Below are positions 1 through 8,105 of a stretch of 64,000 nt of DNA, piece after piece. Under the pieces are notes generated by a model. That model searched no databases, had not been told where the DNA came from, and was given only the letters and a program-made list of their open reading frames with translations. This stretch comes from Sporosarcina ureae (GTDB lineage: Bacteria; Bacillota; Bacilli; Bacillales_A; Planococcaceae), in assembly GCF_002082015.1 (NCBI RefSeq), contig NZ_CP015109.1, positions 52,134-116,133 of the forward strand, given 5' to 3'. A program made the position numbers and the translations under genes. Numbering within the stretch: the first letter of the stretch is position 1; each line of letters opens with the position of its first letter.

Positions 1-166
1 TAGTCAGGGGCAACGCATACCTGGTGATCCTGATTGATATTGATCAGACTATAATCCAGGCACGAGACCGCAACACTGAATGAAAGAAGCAGTGAAAATG
101 TATGCTGAACTTACAGGAAAACAACTGTAAGAACTAGAGGATAAAAAGCCTTTAGGATAACAACTG
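1..166 (+). mobile_element. Probable 3' end of an upstream group I intron in nrdJ
   Basis: No reading frame of the reductase continues through this stretch, and there is an in-frame TAA at 158-160, three codons before homology starts. Reductase homology begins exactly at Glu (167), the second half of the universally conserved N-P-C-G-E-Q active-site motif. A hairpin (CTAGAGG at 134-140 with CCTTTAG at 149-155) is followed by GATAACAACTG, ending in G at 166. This closely resembles the end of the complete intron downstream (hairpin 1124-1139, then AGTAACAAAAGTG). TAGTC at 1-5 could be the 3' strand of P7, but the rest of the core lies outside the window. The alternative is a truncated pseudogene with unrelated sequence joined at 167. 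Confidence 0.6.
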
Positions 167-1755
167 GAACAACCACTTGCACCATATTCTGTCTGTAATT
201 TAGCTGCTGTCAATCTTGCTGAGATGGCAGACAAAAATACGAAGACGGTTAACTTTGAAAAATTGAGAGAGACGGTACGGACTGGTGTACGTATGCAAGA
301 TAACGTCATCGATGCTACACCGTACTTCCTTGAAGAAAATAAAGTACAAGCCCTTGGCGAACGCCGTGTAGGTCTTGGTGTTATGGGACTTGCAGATCTT
401 CACATCTATTGTGAAAAAGAATACGGCTCGCCTGAAGGAAATCAATTAGTGGATGAGGTATTTGAAGCAATTGCGACAACTGCTTACCGCGAATCGATTG
501 AATTAGCGAAAGAAAAAGGAAGTTTCCCGTTCCTAATTGGTAAAACGGATGAAGAAACGAAAGCATTACGTCATGCTTTCATTAATTCTGGCTTTATGAA
601 GCGCATGCCGGAAGATATCCGCGAATCGATTGTGGAATATGGAATACGTAACTCACATCTCCTAACTGTTGCTCCAACGGGTAAATGAATTGCCCCCGAT
701 GCAAGTAATTGCATCGTGAACATCTGGCTATATGCGGGAAACTCTGAGAATCCTTTTGTACCTGTAACTTGCCATTACGCTTAAGGTAAAAATCAAAAGG
801 TGCAGACAATCCGCAGGGAAGTCATGGCTGACCCCTCAACGACTACACGCCGGACAACCGATTTATCCATTACAATCTCTTTGAAAGAAGTGAATTGCTT
901 TGGAGAAAAAATGTTTAAATTGCTCAGTCATTATCAAAGTTAAACCAAGCCATTATGAAATAGCAAACGAATTAAGTAATTTACTAAGTGTTTGTGAACC
1001 TTGCCACCGAATAATTCATTCTGGTAATAATCATCCTAGCAAGTTTAAACAAAAATTAAAATCGGTTGATGATATAGTCTGACCCATGTGGCGACATATG
1101 GAGCGGGTACTGATAACCCCGCCCTCCTTGAGTAAGGAGAGTAACAAAAGTGAGTACTGGGACAATGGTAGGAGTTTCAACAGGGTTAGAACCTTATTTC
1201 TCATTCACATACTACCGCAGCGGACGTCTAGGTAAATTCATTGAAGTAAAAGCAGAGATAGTAGAAGAGTATTTGCAGGCTAATCCTGATGCAGATCCGG
1301 ACAATTTGCCTGAGTGGTTTATATCTTCAATGGAACTAGCGCCAGAAGCACATGCGGATGTACAATGTATCATTCAGCGCTGGATCGACAGCTCTATCTC
1401 TAAAACAGTTAACGCACCGCGTGGCTATACAGTGGAGCAAGTTGAGAGTGTCTATGAAAGATTGTATAAAGGCGGAGCAAAAGGCGGTACGGTGTACGTA
1501 GACGGTAGCCGTGATGCACAAGTGCTGACTCTGAAAGCGGAAGATAATATTCCCGACACAGAAGAGGTAGTCGACGTGACAGAACAGCCGAAAGTCGTGC
1601 TCGTCAATACGATTCAAGCATTGCGTTCTACCAACGTCACGATCGGTTCAGAAGTGGGCGACACATGCCCGGTTTGCCGACAAGGTACAGTAGAAGAAAT
1701 TGGTGGATGTAATACGTGTACGAATTGCCAAGCGCAATTGAAGTGTGGACTATAA
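167..1755 (+). CDS. nrdJ: Class II ribonucleotide reductase, 3' exons (167-682 joined to 1153-1755)
   Basis: C-terminal half of adenosylcobalamin-dependent ribonucleoside-di/triphosphate reductase, which makes deoxynucleotides without oxygen or a diiron subunit. The exon at 167-682 begins EQPLAPYSVCNL, which continues the N-x-C-x-E active-site motif, and runs to LLTVAPTG. The exon at 1153-1755 resumes STGTMVGVSTGLEPYFS, so splicing restores the conserved phosphate-binding P-T-G-S-T-G loop in frame. The C-terminus has a cysteine-rich tail (CPVC...CNTCTNC...KCGL), typical of the redox-active end of this family. The unspliced message would stop at 686-688, only two codons into the intron, so activity depends on splicing. 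The N-terminal half lies upstream of the window. A strong terminator follows. Confidence 0.88.
683..1152 (+). mobile_element. Group I intron in nrdJ
   Basis: A 470-nt intervening sequence resembling the phage T4 td type. The 5' exon ends GGGT, as in td, and can pair with GCCC at 692-695 (P1, U-G at the splice site). A perfect 8-bp hairpin follows (697-704 with 709-716). TGCGG (733-737) can pair with CCGCA (811-815). The R element TCAACGACTA (836-845) and S element GATATAGTCTG (from 1071) form P7 through GACTA and TAGTC. After S come a td-like TGGCGACATATGG arm, a GCGGG/CCCGC hairpin (1103-1122), a terminal hairpin (1124-1139) and a 3'-terminal G at 1152. A degenerate HNH reading frame sits between R and S, in the P8 region. 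Excision fuses G and S codons exactly. Confidence 0.9.
900..1082 (+). pseudogene. HNH homing endonuclease remnant in the group I intron
   Basis: A 60-codon frame (TTG start, with TGA at 891-893 just upstream) encodes the second half of an HNH nuclease: a CxxC pair near the N-terminus and NLLSVCEPCHRIIHSGN, the typical second zinc ligand pair plus the final H of HNH. The expected HH pair after the first CxxC is not seen (the segment reads IKVKPSHYEI), and the N-terminal DNA-contact region is missing. No clear ribosome binding site is visible. Its last codons (SVDDIV-stop) overlap the intron S element, an arrangement common for HNH genes nested in phage group I introns. It is probably inactive, so the intron may no longer be able to spread by itself. 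Confidence 0.75.
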
Positions 1756-1771
1756 TTAAATAGTAAAAAAA

Positions 1772-1805
1772 CCCCGAATGCTCTCATTATGCATTCGGGG
1801 TTTTT
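1772..1805 (+). terminator. Rho-independent terminator of nrdJ
   Basis: CCCCGAATG (1772-1780) pairs perfectly with CATTCGGGG (1792-1800) and is followed by TTTTT. Confidence 0.92.
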
Positions 1806-1988
1806 ATGTACAAAAATGTAATGTATGCTATCTTTTTCACTTAAAATATAAAGTAAATTAAAAAGTTGAATTATTTTAAAAATCTATGTTGATATAATTT
1901 TCTAAATATTATATACTAATTAAAAATTGTTTGATTCATTAGTAATCAATCAGACAACTACATTAAAAGACGAGAAAGAAGGGTTTCT

Positions 1989-3416
1989 ATGCTGACATTT
2001 TTATCATCTATCGTCTTGCTAATTATTGGTTACCTAACGTATTCAAAAGTGGTTGAAAAGGTATTCGTGATTGATGATGCAAGGAAAACACCCGCTTATA
2101 CACAGGCTGATGGGATGGATTATGTTCCGATGAGCTGGTGGAAAGGCTGGTTGATTCAATTACTGAACATCGCAGGTTTAGGTCCGATATTCGGCGCAAT
2201 TGCAGGTGCGTTATATGGACCTGTTGCATTCATTTGGATTGTGTTCGGCAGTATTTTTGCTGGTGCCGTACATGATTATTTTTCTGGAATGTTATCATTA
2301 AAACACGGTGGTGCTCAATTCCCTAAAATTGTAGGGGAATATTTAGGAGATATCGCTAGACGTTTCATTAACGTGATTTCCGTTGTACTAATGGTTCTAG
2401 TGGCGGCTGCCTTTACTGCAGGGCCAGCTCAACTTATTTCATCCATTACACCGCTATCATTTATAGTATCTCTTATCATTATATTTGGATACTTCGTGTT
2501 GGCAGCCATCTTGCCGATCAATAAAATTATAGGACATTTATATCCGTTGTTCGGAGTGGTTTTGATTGTTATGGCAGTTGGAATCGGTGGCGCATTACTA
2601 TTTGGACCCGAGAAAATTCCGAATTTAACTTTGCAGAACTTACATCCTGGAGAATTACCTATTTGGCCATTGCTGATGGTGACGATCTCTTGTGGAGCAA
2701 TTTCAGGTTTCCACTGTACGCAAAGTCCAATTGTTTCTAGAACGATGAAAAAAGAATCGGAAGGCCGTAAAGTATTTTATGGTGCAATGATTGCAGAAGG
2801 TGTCATTGCGATGGTCTGGGCTGCGGCAGGCATGACATTCTTTGGCGGTACGGCAGGACTACAAAGTGCTCTCGCTGCGGGTGGTCCAGCAGGTGCTGTG
2901 AATGAAATCTCGAGCACATTGCTTGGATCGTTTGGCGGGATGTTAGCTATTTTAGGGGTTATTATTTTGCCAATTACGACGGGCGATACGGCTCTTCGTT
3001 CAGCGCGTATGATTTTCACTGAAGCGACTTCCAAATGGTTAAACCCCGGTAAAAAATGGGTGATTCTTGCTACGACATTGCTGTTAGGTGTACCTATGTT
3101 CTATCTATCAACTATCGATTATTCGTTCTTATGGCGTTATGTTGGCGGAACGAATCAATTAGTAGCCGCCGTCATGCTCTGGACAGCAACGTCTTTCTTA
3201 ATTAGAGAAAAACGAGCGCATTGGATCGCAGGAATTCCTGCGATGTTCATGACCGCAGTTGTCGTGACGTACTGGATGTATGCGCCTGAAGGTCTGCATC
3301 TAGACTACGCTGTATCGGTAGGCACAGGAATTGTAGTATCAGGTGCAATTGGGGTGTTTTACTTGCTGAAAGTGATTCAAGCGAAACAAGTCCCCGTGAT
3401 TGTAAGCGAGCAATAA
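1989..3416 (+). CDS. cstA: CstA-family carbon starvation/peptide transporter
   Basis: A 475-residue, strongly hydrophobic protein with roughly a dozen membrane segments. The N-terminal half contains family-typical stretches: YSKVVEKVFVIDD after the first helix, PMSWWKGWLIQLLNIAGLGPIFGAI, and FAGAVHDYFSGMLSLKHGG. CstA proteins take up peptides or pyruvate during carbon limitation. It is shorter than the roughly 700-residue E. coli CstA and closer to the compact Gram-positive form. The start is ATG at 1989 behind GAAAGAAGGG. The gene stands alone between two terminators. Its 183-nt upstream gap is AT-rich with no regulatory site I can name. The exact substrate cannot be read from the sequence. 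Confidence 0.88.
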   Translation: MLTFLSSIVLLIIGYLTYSKVVEKVFVIDDARKTPAYTQADGMDYVPMSWWKGWLIQLLNIAGLGPIFGAIAGALYGPVAFIWIVFGSIFAGAVHDYFSGMLSLKHGGAQFPKIVGEYLGDIARRFINVISVVLMVLVAAAFTAGPAQLISSITPLSFIVSLIIIFGYFVLAAILPINKIIGHLYPLFGVVLIVMAVGIGGALLFGPEKIPNLTLQNLHPGELPIWPLLMVTISCGAISGFHCTQSPIVSRTMKKESEGRKVFYGAMIAEGVIAMVWAAAGMTFFGGTAGLQSALAAGGPAGAVNEISSTLLGSFGGMLAILGVIILPITTGDTALRSARMIFTEATSKWLNPGKKWVILATTLLLGVPMFYLSTIDYSFLWRYVGGTNQLVAAVMLWTATSFLIREKRAHWIAGIPAMFMTAVVVTYWMYAPEGLHLDYAVSVGTGIVVSGAIGVFYLLKVIQAKQVPVIVSEQ

Positions 3417-3424
3417 AAAGAAAA

Positions 3425-3450
3425 GGCCTTTAGCGAATGCGCTAAGGGCC
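3425..3450 (+). terminator. Terminator of cstA
   Basis: GGCCTTTAGC (3425-3434) pairs with GCTAAGGGCC (3441-3450) around a 6-nt loop. The tail CTTTCTTT is only moderately T-rich. Confidence 0.8.
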
Positions 3451-3489
3451 CTTTCTTTGCACTCTTATAATTTTTGTAGAAAAGTAAAA

Positions 3490-3518
3490 GCCTCGAACTA
3501 AAAATACATTCGAGGCTC
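3490..3518 (-). terminator. Terminator of yqhQ
   Basis: AGCCTCGAA (3490-3498) and TTCGAGGCT (3510-3518) form a perfect 9-bp stem. On the minus strand it is followed by TTTTACTTTTC and lies 12 bases beyond the yqhQ stop. Confidence 0.85.
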
Positions 3519-3529
3519 TTTGTGTACTC

Positions 3530-4519
3530 TTATGAAAGAAGAGGTTTTGGCTCTTTCGCTTCATCTGTTTCTATCGCAATTTGTGGATTCAACACACCTA
3601 CTCCGTGTTCTTCCACTTCCAATAACTTTTCGAAAGAAGCAATGGCAACTTCTACTTGCTTGTCGTCTGGCTCTTTTGTTGTCAGTAATTGTAACCAAAG
3701 TCCAGGGTAGCCTAGATAACGAAGTACCGGTACGTTGCGCACTGCGTTCGTTAACTGTAATACTTCAAATGACACGCCGAGCACTACAGGAATCAATAAA
3801 ATCCGATTAAGGACGCGCAACCACAGTGGATCAGTTGGTACTAAGAAGTAAATGAACATCCCGACGATTACCGTAAACAAAATGAAACTACTACCGCAGC
3901 GATAATGTAATCGAGATTGTGACTGTACGTTTTCTACTGTCATTTCCATATTACTTTCGTAGTTATTGATGACTTTATGCTCTGCACCGTGATATTGGAA
4001 AACCCGTTTGATCAGCGGCGTCATGGAAATTAATCCAATATACGTTAGCAACAAGAATAATTTAAAGAAGCTCTCGATCATAATTTGCGCTGTTTTACCG
4101 GGTGCAACGGATTGGAACAACTCTGCTAAGAAAACAGGAACGAGTGTAAAGACGAACTTACCGAAAATAAACGATAACACTCCGACAGCCGCCACGCCAA
4201 GAATCATTACGAGTTTCGACGTCTCTTCTTCTTTCGCATGTTCTTCTTCTTCACCTGGCATCACGTCGTAGCGATCACTCGCAAACGTCAGATGCTTCGA
4301 ACCATTACCAGCCGATTCAATTAACGCGACAATTCCGCGGATTAAAGGAATCTTTTTTAATTTAGTGCGTACAGGATGTGATTCTCTCGGTACGTGGTAG
4401 TACTCGATCGAATCATCTTTGCGACGAATTGCTGTCACCGTATCTTTCTTTCCGCCAAACATTACACCTTCTATAAGTGCTTGACCTCCGTATGCTGGAG
4501 GAGTTTTCTGTTGACTCAT
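3530..4519 (-). CDS. yqhQ: DUF1385 membrane protein YqhQ
   Basis: A 329-residue protein of the DUF1385/YqhQ family, whose biochemical function is not established. It opens YGGQALIEGVMFGGK and carries the family's YHGAEHKVINNYE histidine/glutamate-rich motif about 190 residues in, which looks like a metal site. At least four hydrophobic helices flank this motif. A Glu/Lys-rich segment (about residues 90-100) separates the N-terminal part from the helices. Gene position matches B. subtilis yqhQ, divergent from yqhR. Start is ATG at 4519. The neighbour order supports the name, while the role remains unknown. Confidence 0.85.
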   Translation of the reverse strand: MSQQKTPPAYGGQALIEGVMFGGKKDTVTAIRRKDDSIEYYHVPRESHPVRTKLKKIPLIRGIVALIESAGNGSKHLTFASDRYDVMPGEEEEHAKEEETSKLVMILGVAAVGVLSFIFGKFVFTLVPVFLAELFQSVAPGKTAQIMIESFFKLFLLLTYIGLISMTPLIKRVFQYHGAEHKVINNYESNMEMTVENVQSQSRLHYRCGSSFILFTVIVGMFIYFLVPTDPLWLRVLNRILLIPVVLGVSFEVLQLTNAVRNVPVLRYLGYPGLWLQLLTTKEPDDKQVEVAIASFEKLLEVEEHGVGVLNPQIAIETDEAKEPKPLLS

Positions 4520-4641
4520 AACATACCCACGCTTTCTGTCGTAAGAAACGATATTCTCATTGTACTAAAAAAAGTGAAATTGCACCATTGAGATGTTTAA
4601 AAATGTGTAAATAACCCGACACTGGAATGGGAGGTATTGTT

Positions 4642-5067
4642 ATGAAAATCACTACTACGCATGTCTGGACCGCGATTATGGCTGCGGTACTCTCTATAAT
4701 TTCACTAAAATTCCTACAGGTTTTTAAATTTATAAAATGGTCGCCAATTGGCTGGACGAAAAAACTTCATATGTTTACGACGTTTCCCGGTTGGCTTAAA
4801 TGGGTCGTATTAGGAGTGATCTGCTTTTTGCTGTTCTTTATCCTGTACTTTATTGCACGTTTGACGTGTAAAGTTCCGCCGACTGTTTCTTCATTGATCG
4901 TCACAATCATTGCGATTCTATTCATTGAATGGATGATCCATGTCAAAGCGGATTTGACGATGACACAATTCATTAAACGAATATCGATACCATTTGCTTG
5001 TCTGTTTGCCATGATCTTTCGTTTTGTTATAGGGACGTCTGTCTACATGAAAAAAACGTTCGGCTAA
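4642..5067 (+). CDS. yqhR: Four-helix membrane protein YqhR
   Basis: A 141-residue protein with four hydrophobic segments (about residues 8-26, 52-75, 83-103 and 115-133), resembling the YqhR family of unknown function. I chose ATG at 4642 because GGGAGG lies 7 bases upstream; a longer frame beginning at 4627 would place the start inside the Shine-Dalgarno region. It sits between divergent yqhQ and aroQ as in B. subtilis, and this synteny is the main basis for the symbol. Confidence 0.75.
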   Translation: MKITTTHVWTAIMAAVLSIISLKFLQVFKFIKWSPIGWTKKLHMFTTFPGWLKWVVLGVICFLLFFILYFIARLTCKVPPTVSSLIVTIIAILFIEWMIHVKADLTMTQFIKRISIPFACLFAMIFRFVIGTSVYMKKTFG

Positions 5068-5137
5068 AACAGTTTTAGTATGTCCTGCTAACTCATTGTG
5101 CTAGAATAGGAAAGAAAAATGAGTGGGAGGGGATTAA

Positions 5138-5584
5138 ATGGAACTGTTACTCTTAAATGGTCCAAACCTGAACCGGCTAGGCAAAAGAGAGCCGGATATT
5201 TACGGGGCGGAGACACTTGCGGATATAGAGGGCCGAATTCAGCGTCTGGCCAATGAATCGGACATTACGCTTTCATGCTTTCAATCCAATATAGAAGGCG
5301 AGCTCATCAACCGCATTCACGATGCAGGGGATCAGGAAATCGATGGGATTATCTTTAATCCAGGCGCATTTACACACTACAGCATTGCCCTTCGTGATGC
5401 GATTGCTTCTATTTCCGTTCCGGTAATTGAAGTTCATATCTCCAACATACATACTCGCGAAGAATTCCGGCACACGTCTGTCATTGCGCCTGTAGCGGCA
5501 GGACAGCTTTGCGGTTTTGGAACAGCGGGCTACGATCTCGCCTTCCAAGCGTTTTTGTTAAAACGAGAGGAGAGACAATCTTGA
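5138..5584 (+). CDS. aroQ: Type II 3-dehydroquinate dehydratase
   Basis: A 148-residue enzyme of the usual dodecameric class II length, which dehydrates 3-dehydroquinate to 3-dehydroshikimate in the shikimate pathway. It begins LLLNGPNLNRLGKREPDIYG with the flexible-lid arginine and catalytic tyrosine (Tyr22). FNPGAFTHYSIALRDA and EVHISNIHTREEFRHTS supply the substrate-binding Asn/His residues. A strong GGGAGGGG site precedes ATG 5138. Its stop overlaps the TTG start of yqhT by three bases, so the two are translationally coupled, as in B. subtilis yqhS-yqhT. Confidence 0.95.
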   Translation: MELLLLNGPNLNRLGKREPDIYGAETLADIEGRIQRLANESDITLSCFQSNIEGELINRIHDAGDQEIDGIIFNPGAFTHYSIALRDAIASISVPVIEVHISNIHTREEFRHTSVIAPVAAGQLCGFGTAGYDLAFQAFLLKREERQS

Positions 5585-6639
5585 AAATAGAGAAATTAAG
5601 AAAATTATTGAAAGAACAGCAACTCGATGCATTAGTTATCACAAATCCTTACAACCGTCGCTATATGACGAACTTCACGGGATCTGCAGGGACTGCGATT
5701 GTTTCGCAAGATGATGCAGTGTTCATTACTGATTTCCGTTACATGGGGCAAGCCAATGACCAACTGTCTGGCTATCGTATTGTCCAGCACACAGGCACGA
5801 TGATTCAGGAAGTTGCGAACCAAGTGAAAGAAATGAAGATCGATACACTGGGCTTTGAAAAAGAAGATCTAAGCTACAGCCAATTTGAAGTGTATAATGA
5901 ACATATAAAAGCAAAACTAGTGCCAGTCGCTGGTTTAATAGAGAAGCTGCGTTTAATCAAGACACCAGAAGAAATCACAGTATTAAAGCAAGCGGCGGCA
6001 ATCGCAGACGCGGCATTCGTCTATATTTGTTCGGTCATCCAAGCAGGTAAAACGGAGCTGGAAATTGCCAATGAATTGGAATTCTTCATGCGGAAACAAG
6101 GCGCGACTTCCTCTTCATTTGACATAATTGTTGCTTCTGGCGAAAGAGGGGCTTTACCGCATGGGGTAGCATCTGATAAAGTGATTGAGACTGGTGATTT
6201 AGTTACAATGGATTACGGAGCCCTCTATAATGGGTATATCTCTGATATTACGAGAACAGTTGCGATCGGTGAGCCTTCTGCTAAACTTCGTGAAATCTAC
6301 GAAGTCACGTTACGCGCCCAAGAACTGGGTGTAGAACAGATCAAGCCTGGCATGACAGGTATCGAAGCCGATGCAATTACACGCGACTATATCAAGTCTA
6401 AAGGCTATGGTGAAGCATTCGGTCATTCGACGGGTCATGGGATCGGCATGGAAGTTCACGAAGCTCCAGCCTTATCGTTCCGCTCTAAAACAGTGCTTGT
6501 ACCGAATATGGCGGTAACAGTGGAACCTGGAATTTATCTTCCTGGTATTGGCGGCGTGCGAATTGAAGATGATATACTAATCACAGAAACAGGTAATGAA
6601 CGTTTGACAAAGTCTACTAAAGAGCTGCTTATTTTATAA
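5581..6639 (+). CDS. yqhT: M24 aminopeptidase P-like protein YqhT
   Basis: A 352-residue Xaa-Pro aminopeptidase-type metallopeptidase. The N-terminal creatinase-like domain (about residues 1-125) is followed by the pita-bread catalytic domain. Metal ligands are visible: MDYGALYNGYISDITR (two Asp), GHSTGHGIGMEVHE (His), TVEPGIYLPG (Glu) and GVRIEDDILIT (Glu). TTG at 5581 is the chosen start, behind GAGAGGAGAG and overlapping the aroQ stop; a longer frame would read back into aroQ. The likely role is cleaving N-terminal residues before proline. efp follows 24 bases downstream, fitting the common pairing of these two proline-related genes. Confidence 0.92.
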   Translation: MKIEKLRKLLKEQQLDALVITNPYNRRYMTNFTGSAGTAIVSQDDAVFITDFRYMGQANDQLSGYRIVQHTGTMIQEVANQVKEMKIDTLGFEKEDLSYSQFEVYNEHIKAKLVPVAGLIEKLRLIKTPEEITVLKQAAAIADAAFVYICSVIQAGKTELEIANELEFFMRKQGATSSSFDIIVASGERGALPHGVASDKVIETGDLVTMDYGALYNGYISDITRTVAIGEPSAKLREIYEVTLRAQELGVEQIKPGMTGIEADAITRDYIKSKGYGEAFGHSTGHGIGMEVHEAPALSFRSKTVLVPNMAVTVEPGIYLPGIGGVRIEDDILITETGNERLTKSTKELLIL

Positions 6640-6663
6640 TCGCTTAAAAATGGAGGAATACGA

Positions 6664-7221
6664 ATGATTTCAGTAAACGAATTTCGTACAGGATTAACAA
6701 TTGAAGTGGATGGTGACATTTGGCGCGTAATGGACTTCCAACACGTAAAGCCAGGTAAAGGTGCAGCGTTTGTTCGTTCGAAACTACGTAATTTACGCTC
6801 AGGAAACGTCAATGAAAAGACATTCCGTGCGGGAGAAAAAGTAGAGAAAGCACAAATTGACAACCGTAAAATGCAGTATTTATATGCTGACGGAGATATG
6901 CACGTATTCATGGATAACGAATCATACGAGCAGATTGAACTATCTGAAAAGCAACTTGAATATGAACTGAAATTCTTGAAAGAGAACATGGAAGTGCATG
7001 TGATCACGTATAAAGAAGAAGTACTAGGCGTTGATTTGCCAATAACAGTTACGCTTGAAGTAGCCGAAACAGAACCTGGAATTAAAGGTGACACAGCAAG
7101 CGGCGGTTCTAAGCCAGCTAAGATGGAAACTGGCGTTGTCGTCCAAGTGCCATTCTTTGTTAACCAAGGTGACATGTTGGTCATCAACACAGAAGAAGGA
7201 GAATACGTTTCTCGCGCATAA
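6664..7221 (+). CDS. efp: Elongation factor P
   Basis: A 185-residue EF-P of normal length. It relieves ribosome stalling at polyproline stretches by binding between the P and E sites. Three beta-barrel domains are expected. The acceptor loop reads VKPGKGAAF with Lys32 at the tip, the residue modified in many bacteria (5-aminopentanol in B. subtilis). The signature near the end includes [20 protein letters not shown] 6664 has a good GGAGG. It is last in the aroQ-yqhT-efp operon and a terminator follows. Confidence 0.97.
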   Translation: MISVNEFRTGLTIEVDGDIWRVMDFQHVKPGKGAAFVRSKLRNLRSGNVNEKTFRAGEKVEKAQIDNRKMQYLYADGDMHVFMDNESYEQIELSEKQLEYELKFLKENMEVHVITYKEEVLGVDLPITVTLEVAETEPGIKGDTASGGSKPAKMETGVVVQVPFFVNQGDMLVINTEEGEYVSRA

Positions 7222-7236
7222 TTAGATACGTAACGA

Positions 7237-7266
7237 GGGTGTCCCAGAAATGGGGCATCCTTTTTT
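7237..7266 (+). terminator. Terminator of efp
   Basis: GGGTGTCCC (7237-7245) pairs with GGGGCATCC (7252-7260) using wobble pairs, followed by TTTTTT. Confidence 0.85.
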
Positions 7267-7497
7267 GCGTGGGACAAAATTCAAGTACAAAATCTCAGTT
7301 CAATGTGAGTGGTTCGTGATGGATTTTCCAGCTGGCAGAGTTTTCCCTGGGCACGCGTCCCTTCTGAAGTGCATATCTCCACCTCCATACAAACTCCTTT
7401 CTAACTCTTTCAATCAACAATGACTCTTATACTTTTATACGTTTGCATATCTTAGAAGCATACTTCATAGAGTGGACTATGGAGGAGGCGTAGCGGG

Positions 7498-7707
7498 ATG
7501 GAACTGAATGATTTATTGCGCATCGCCGGCGTCGGATTGGTGATAGGGGTACTTCACGTGTTCTTCGAGCAAACAGGCAAGAAGGAGTTTTCATTTTTCC
7601 TATTTTTCTTAGCATACCTGTATATCTCGATCGAGTTGCTGATGTTCCTCAGAATATTTTTTACAGAGATCACGGAATTCTTTAGCTGGCTATCTATGGC
7701 GATGTAA
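7498..7707 (+). CDS. spoIIIAC: Stage III sporulation protein AC
   Basis: A 69-residue protein with two hydrophobic segments, matching SpoIIIAC in length and pattern (RIAGVGLVIGVLHVFFEQTGKKE, compare the AGVG...L...GKKE pattern of the family). SpoIIIAC is part of the mother-cell SpoIIIA complex that, with forespore SpoIIQ, forms the channel needed for sigma-G activity. It is the first spoIIIA gene here: spoIIIAA and spoIIIAB are missing between efp and this gene. GGAGGAGG lies 10-17 bases upstream of ATG. Its TAA abuts the ATG of spoIIIAD. Confidence 0.88.
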   Translation: MELNDLLRIAGVGLVIGVLHVFFEQTGKKEFSFFLFFLAYLYISIELLMFLRIFFTEITEFFSWLSMAM

Positions 7708-8085
7708 ATGGCAATTCTCTTTCAATTATTTGTCGTGTATCTCTTGCTACTTTTGCTTTCATTTGCTGCACCTGCCCTGCATCCCATTCTCTATACCGCA
7801 CTATTCTTACTGGTCACAGTGTATGTATTGTTCACGGTTCTTGTACCTTTCGGGTCGACATTGTTAGCGTTGACGGATAAGTTACCGTCGCCTTATGCAA
7901 CGCTGCTAGTAGTGAGTGCAGGTCTGTATTATGTAGCGGAGGTTCTGTCGCTTCAGATGAAAGACGAAGGGTACGGGGCATATGGGCAGCTGTTTCAGAC
8001 CAGCATGAAAGTAGTCATCATGACATTGTGGCTGCCGTATATCACGCAATTGATTGAGACGATTCACGCGTTCATTCCCTGGTGA
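7708..8085 (+). CDS. spoIIIAD: Stage III sporulation protein AD
   Basis: A 125-residue protein with about four membrane helices, close to the 133 residues of B. subtilis SpoIIIAD. It is a predicted membrane component of the SpoIIIA-SpoIIQ feeding tube across the mother-cell/forespore membranes. The start follows directly on the spoIIIAC stop, implying translational coupling. Sequence identity to the B. subtilis protein looks modest; the assignment rests on length, topology and position. Confidence 0.8.
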   Translation: MAILFQLFVVYLLLLLLSFAAPALHPILYTALFLLVTVYVLFTVLVPFGSTLLALTDKLPSPYATLLVVSAGLYYVAEVLSLQMKDEGYGAYGQLFQTSMKVVIMTLWLPYITQLIETIHAFIPW

Positions 8086-8105
8086 ACGAATCCTAACATT
8101 AATGA

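Noticed and set aside
167..1755. Intein rather than intron in nrdJ
   Set aside because: The insert has in-frame stops (686-688 and others) and a group I core; no splicing-domain protein motifs are encoded.
7430..7490. Sigma-E promoter before spoIIIAC
   Set aside because: ATACGTT...GCATACTTC is suggestive with about 15 bases between, but several overlapping alternatives fit equally poorly, so I do not list it as a feature.
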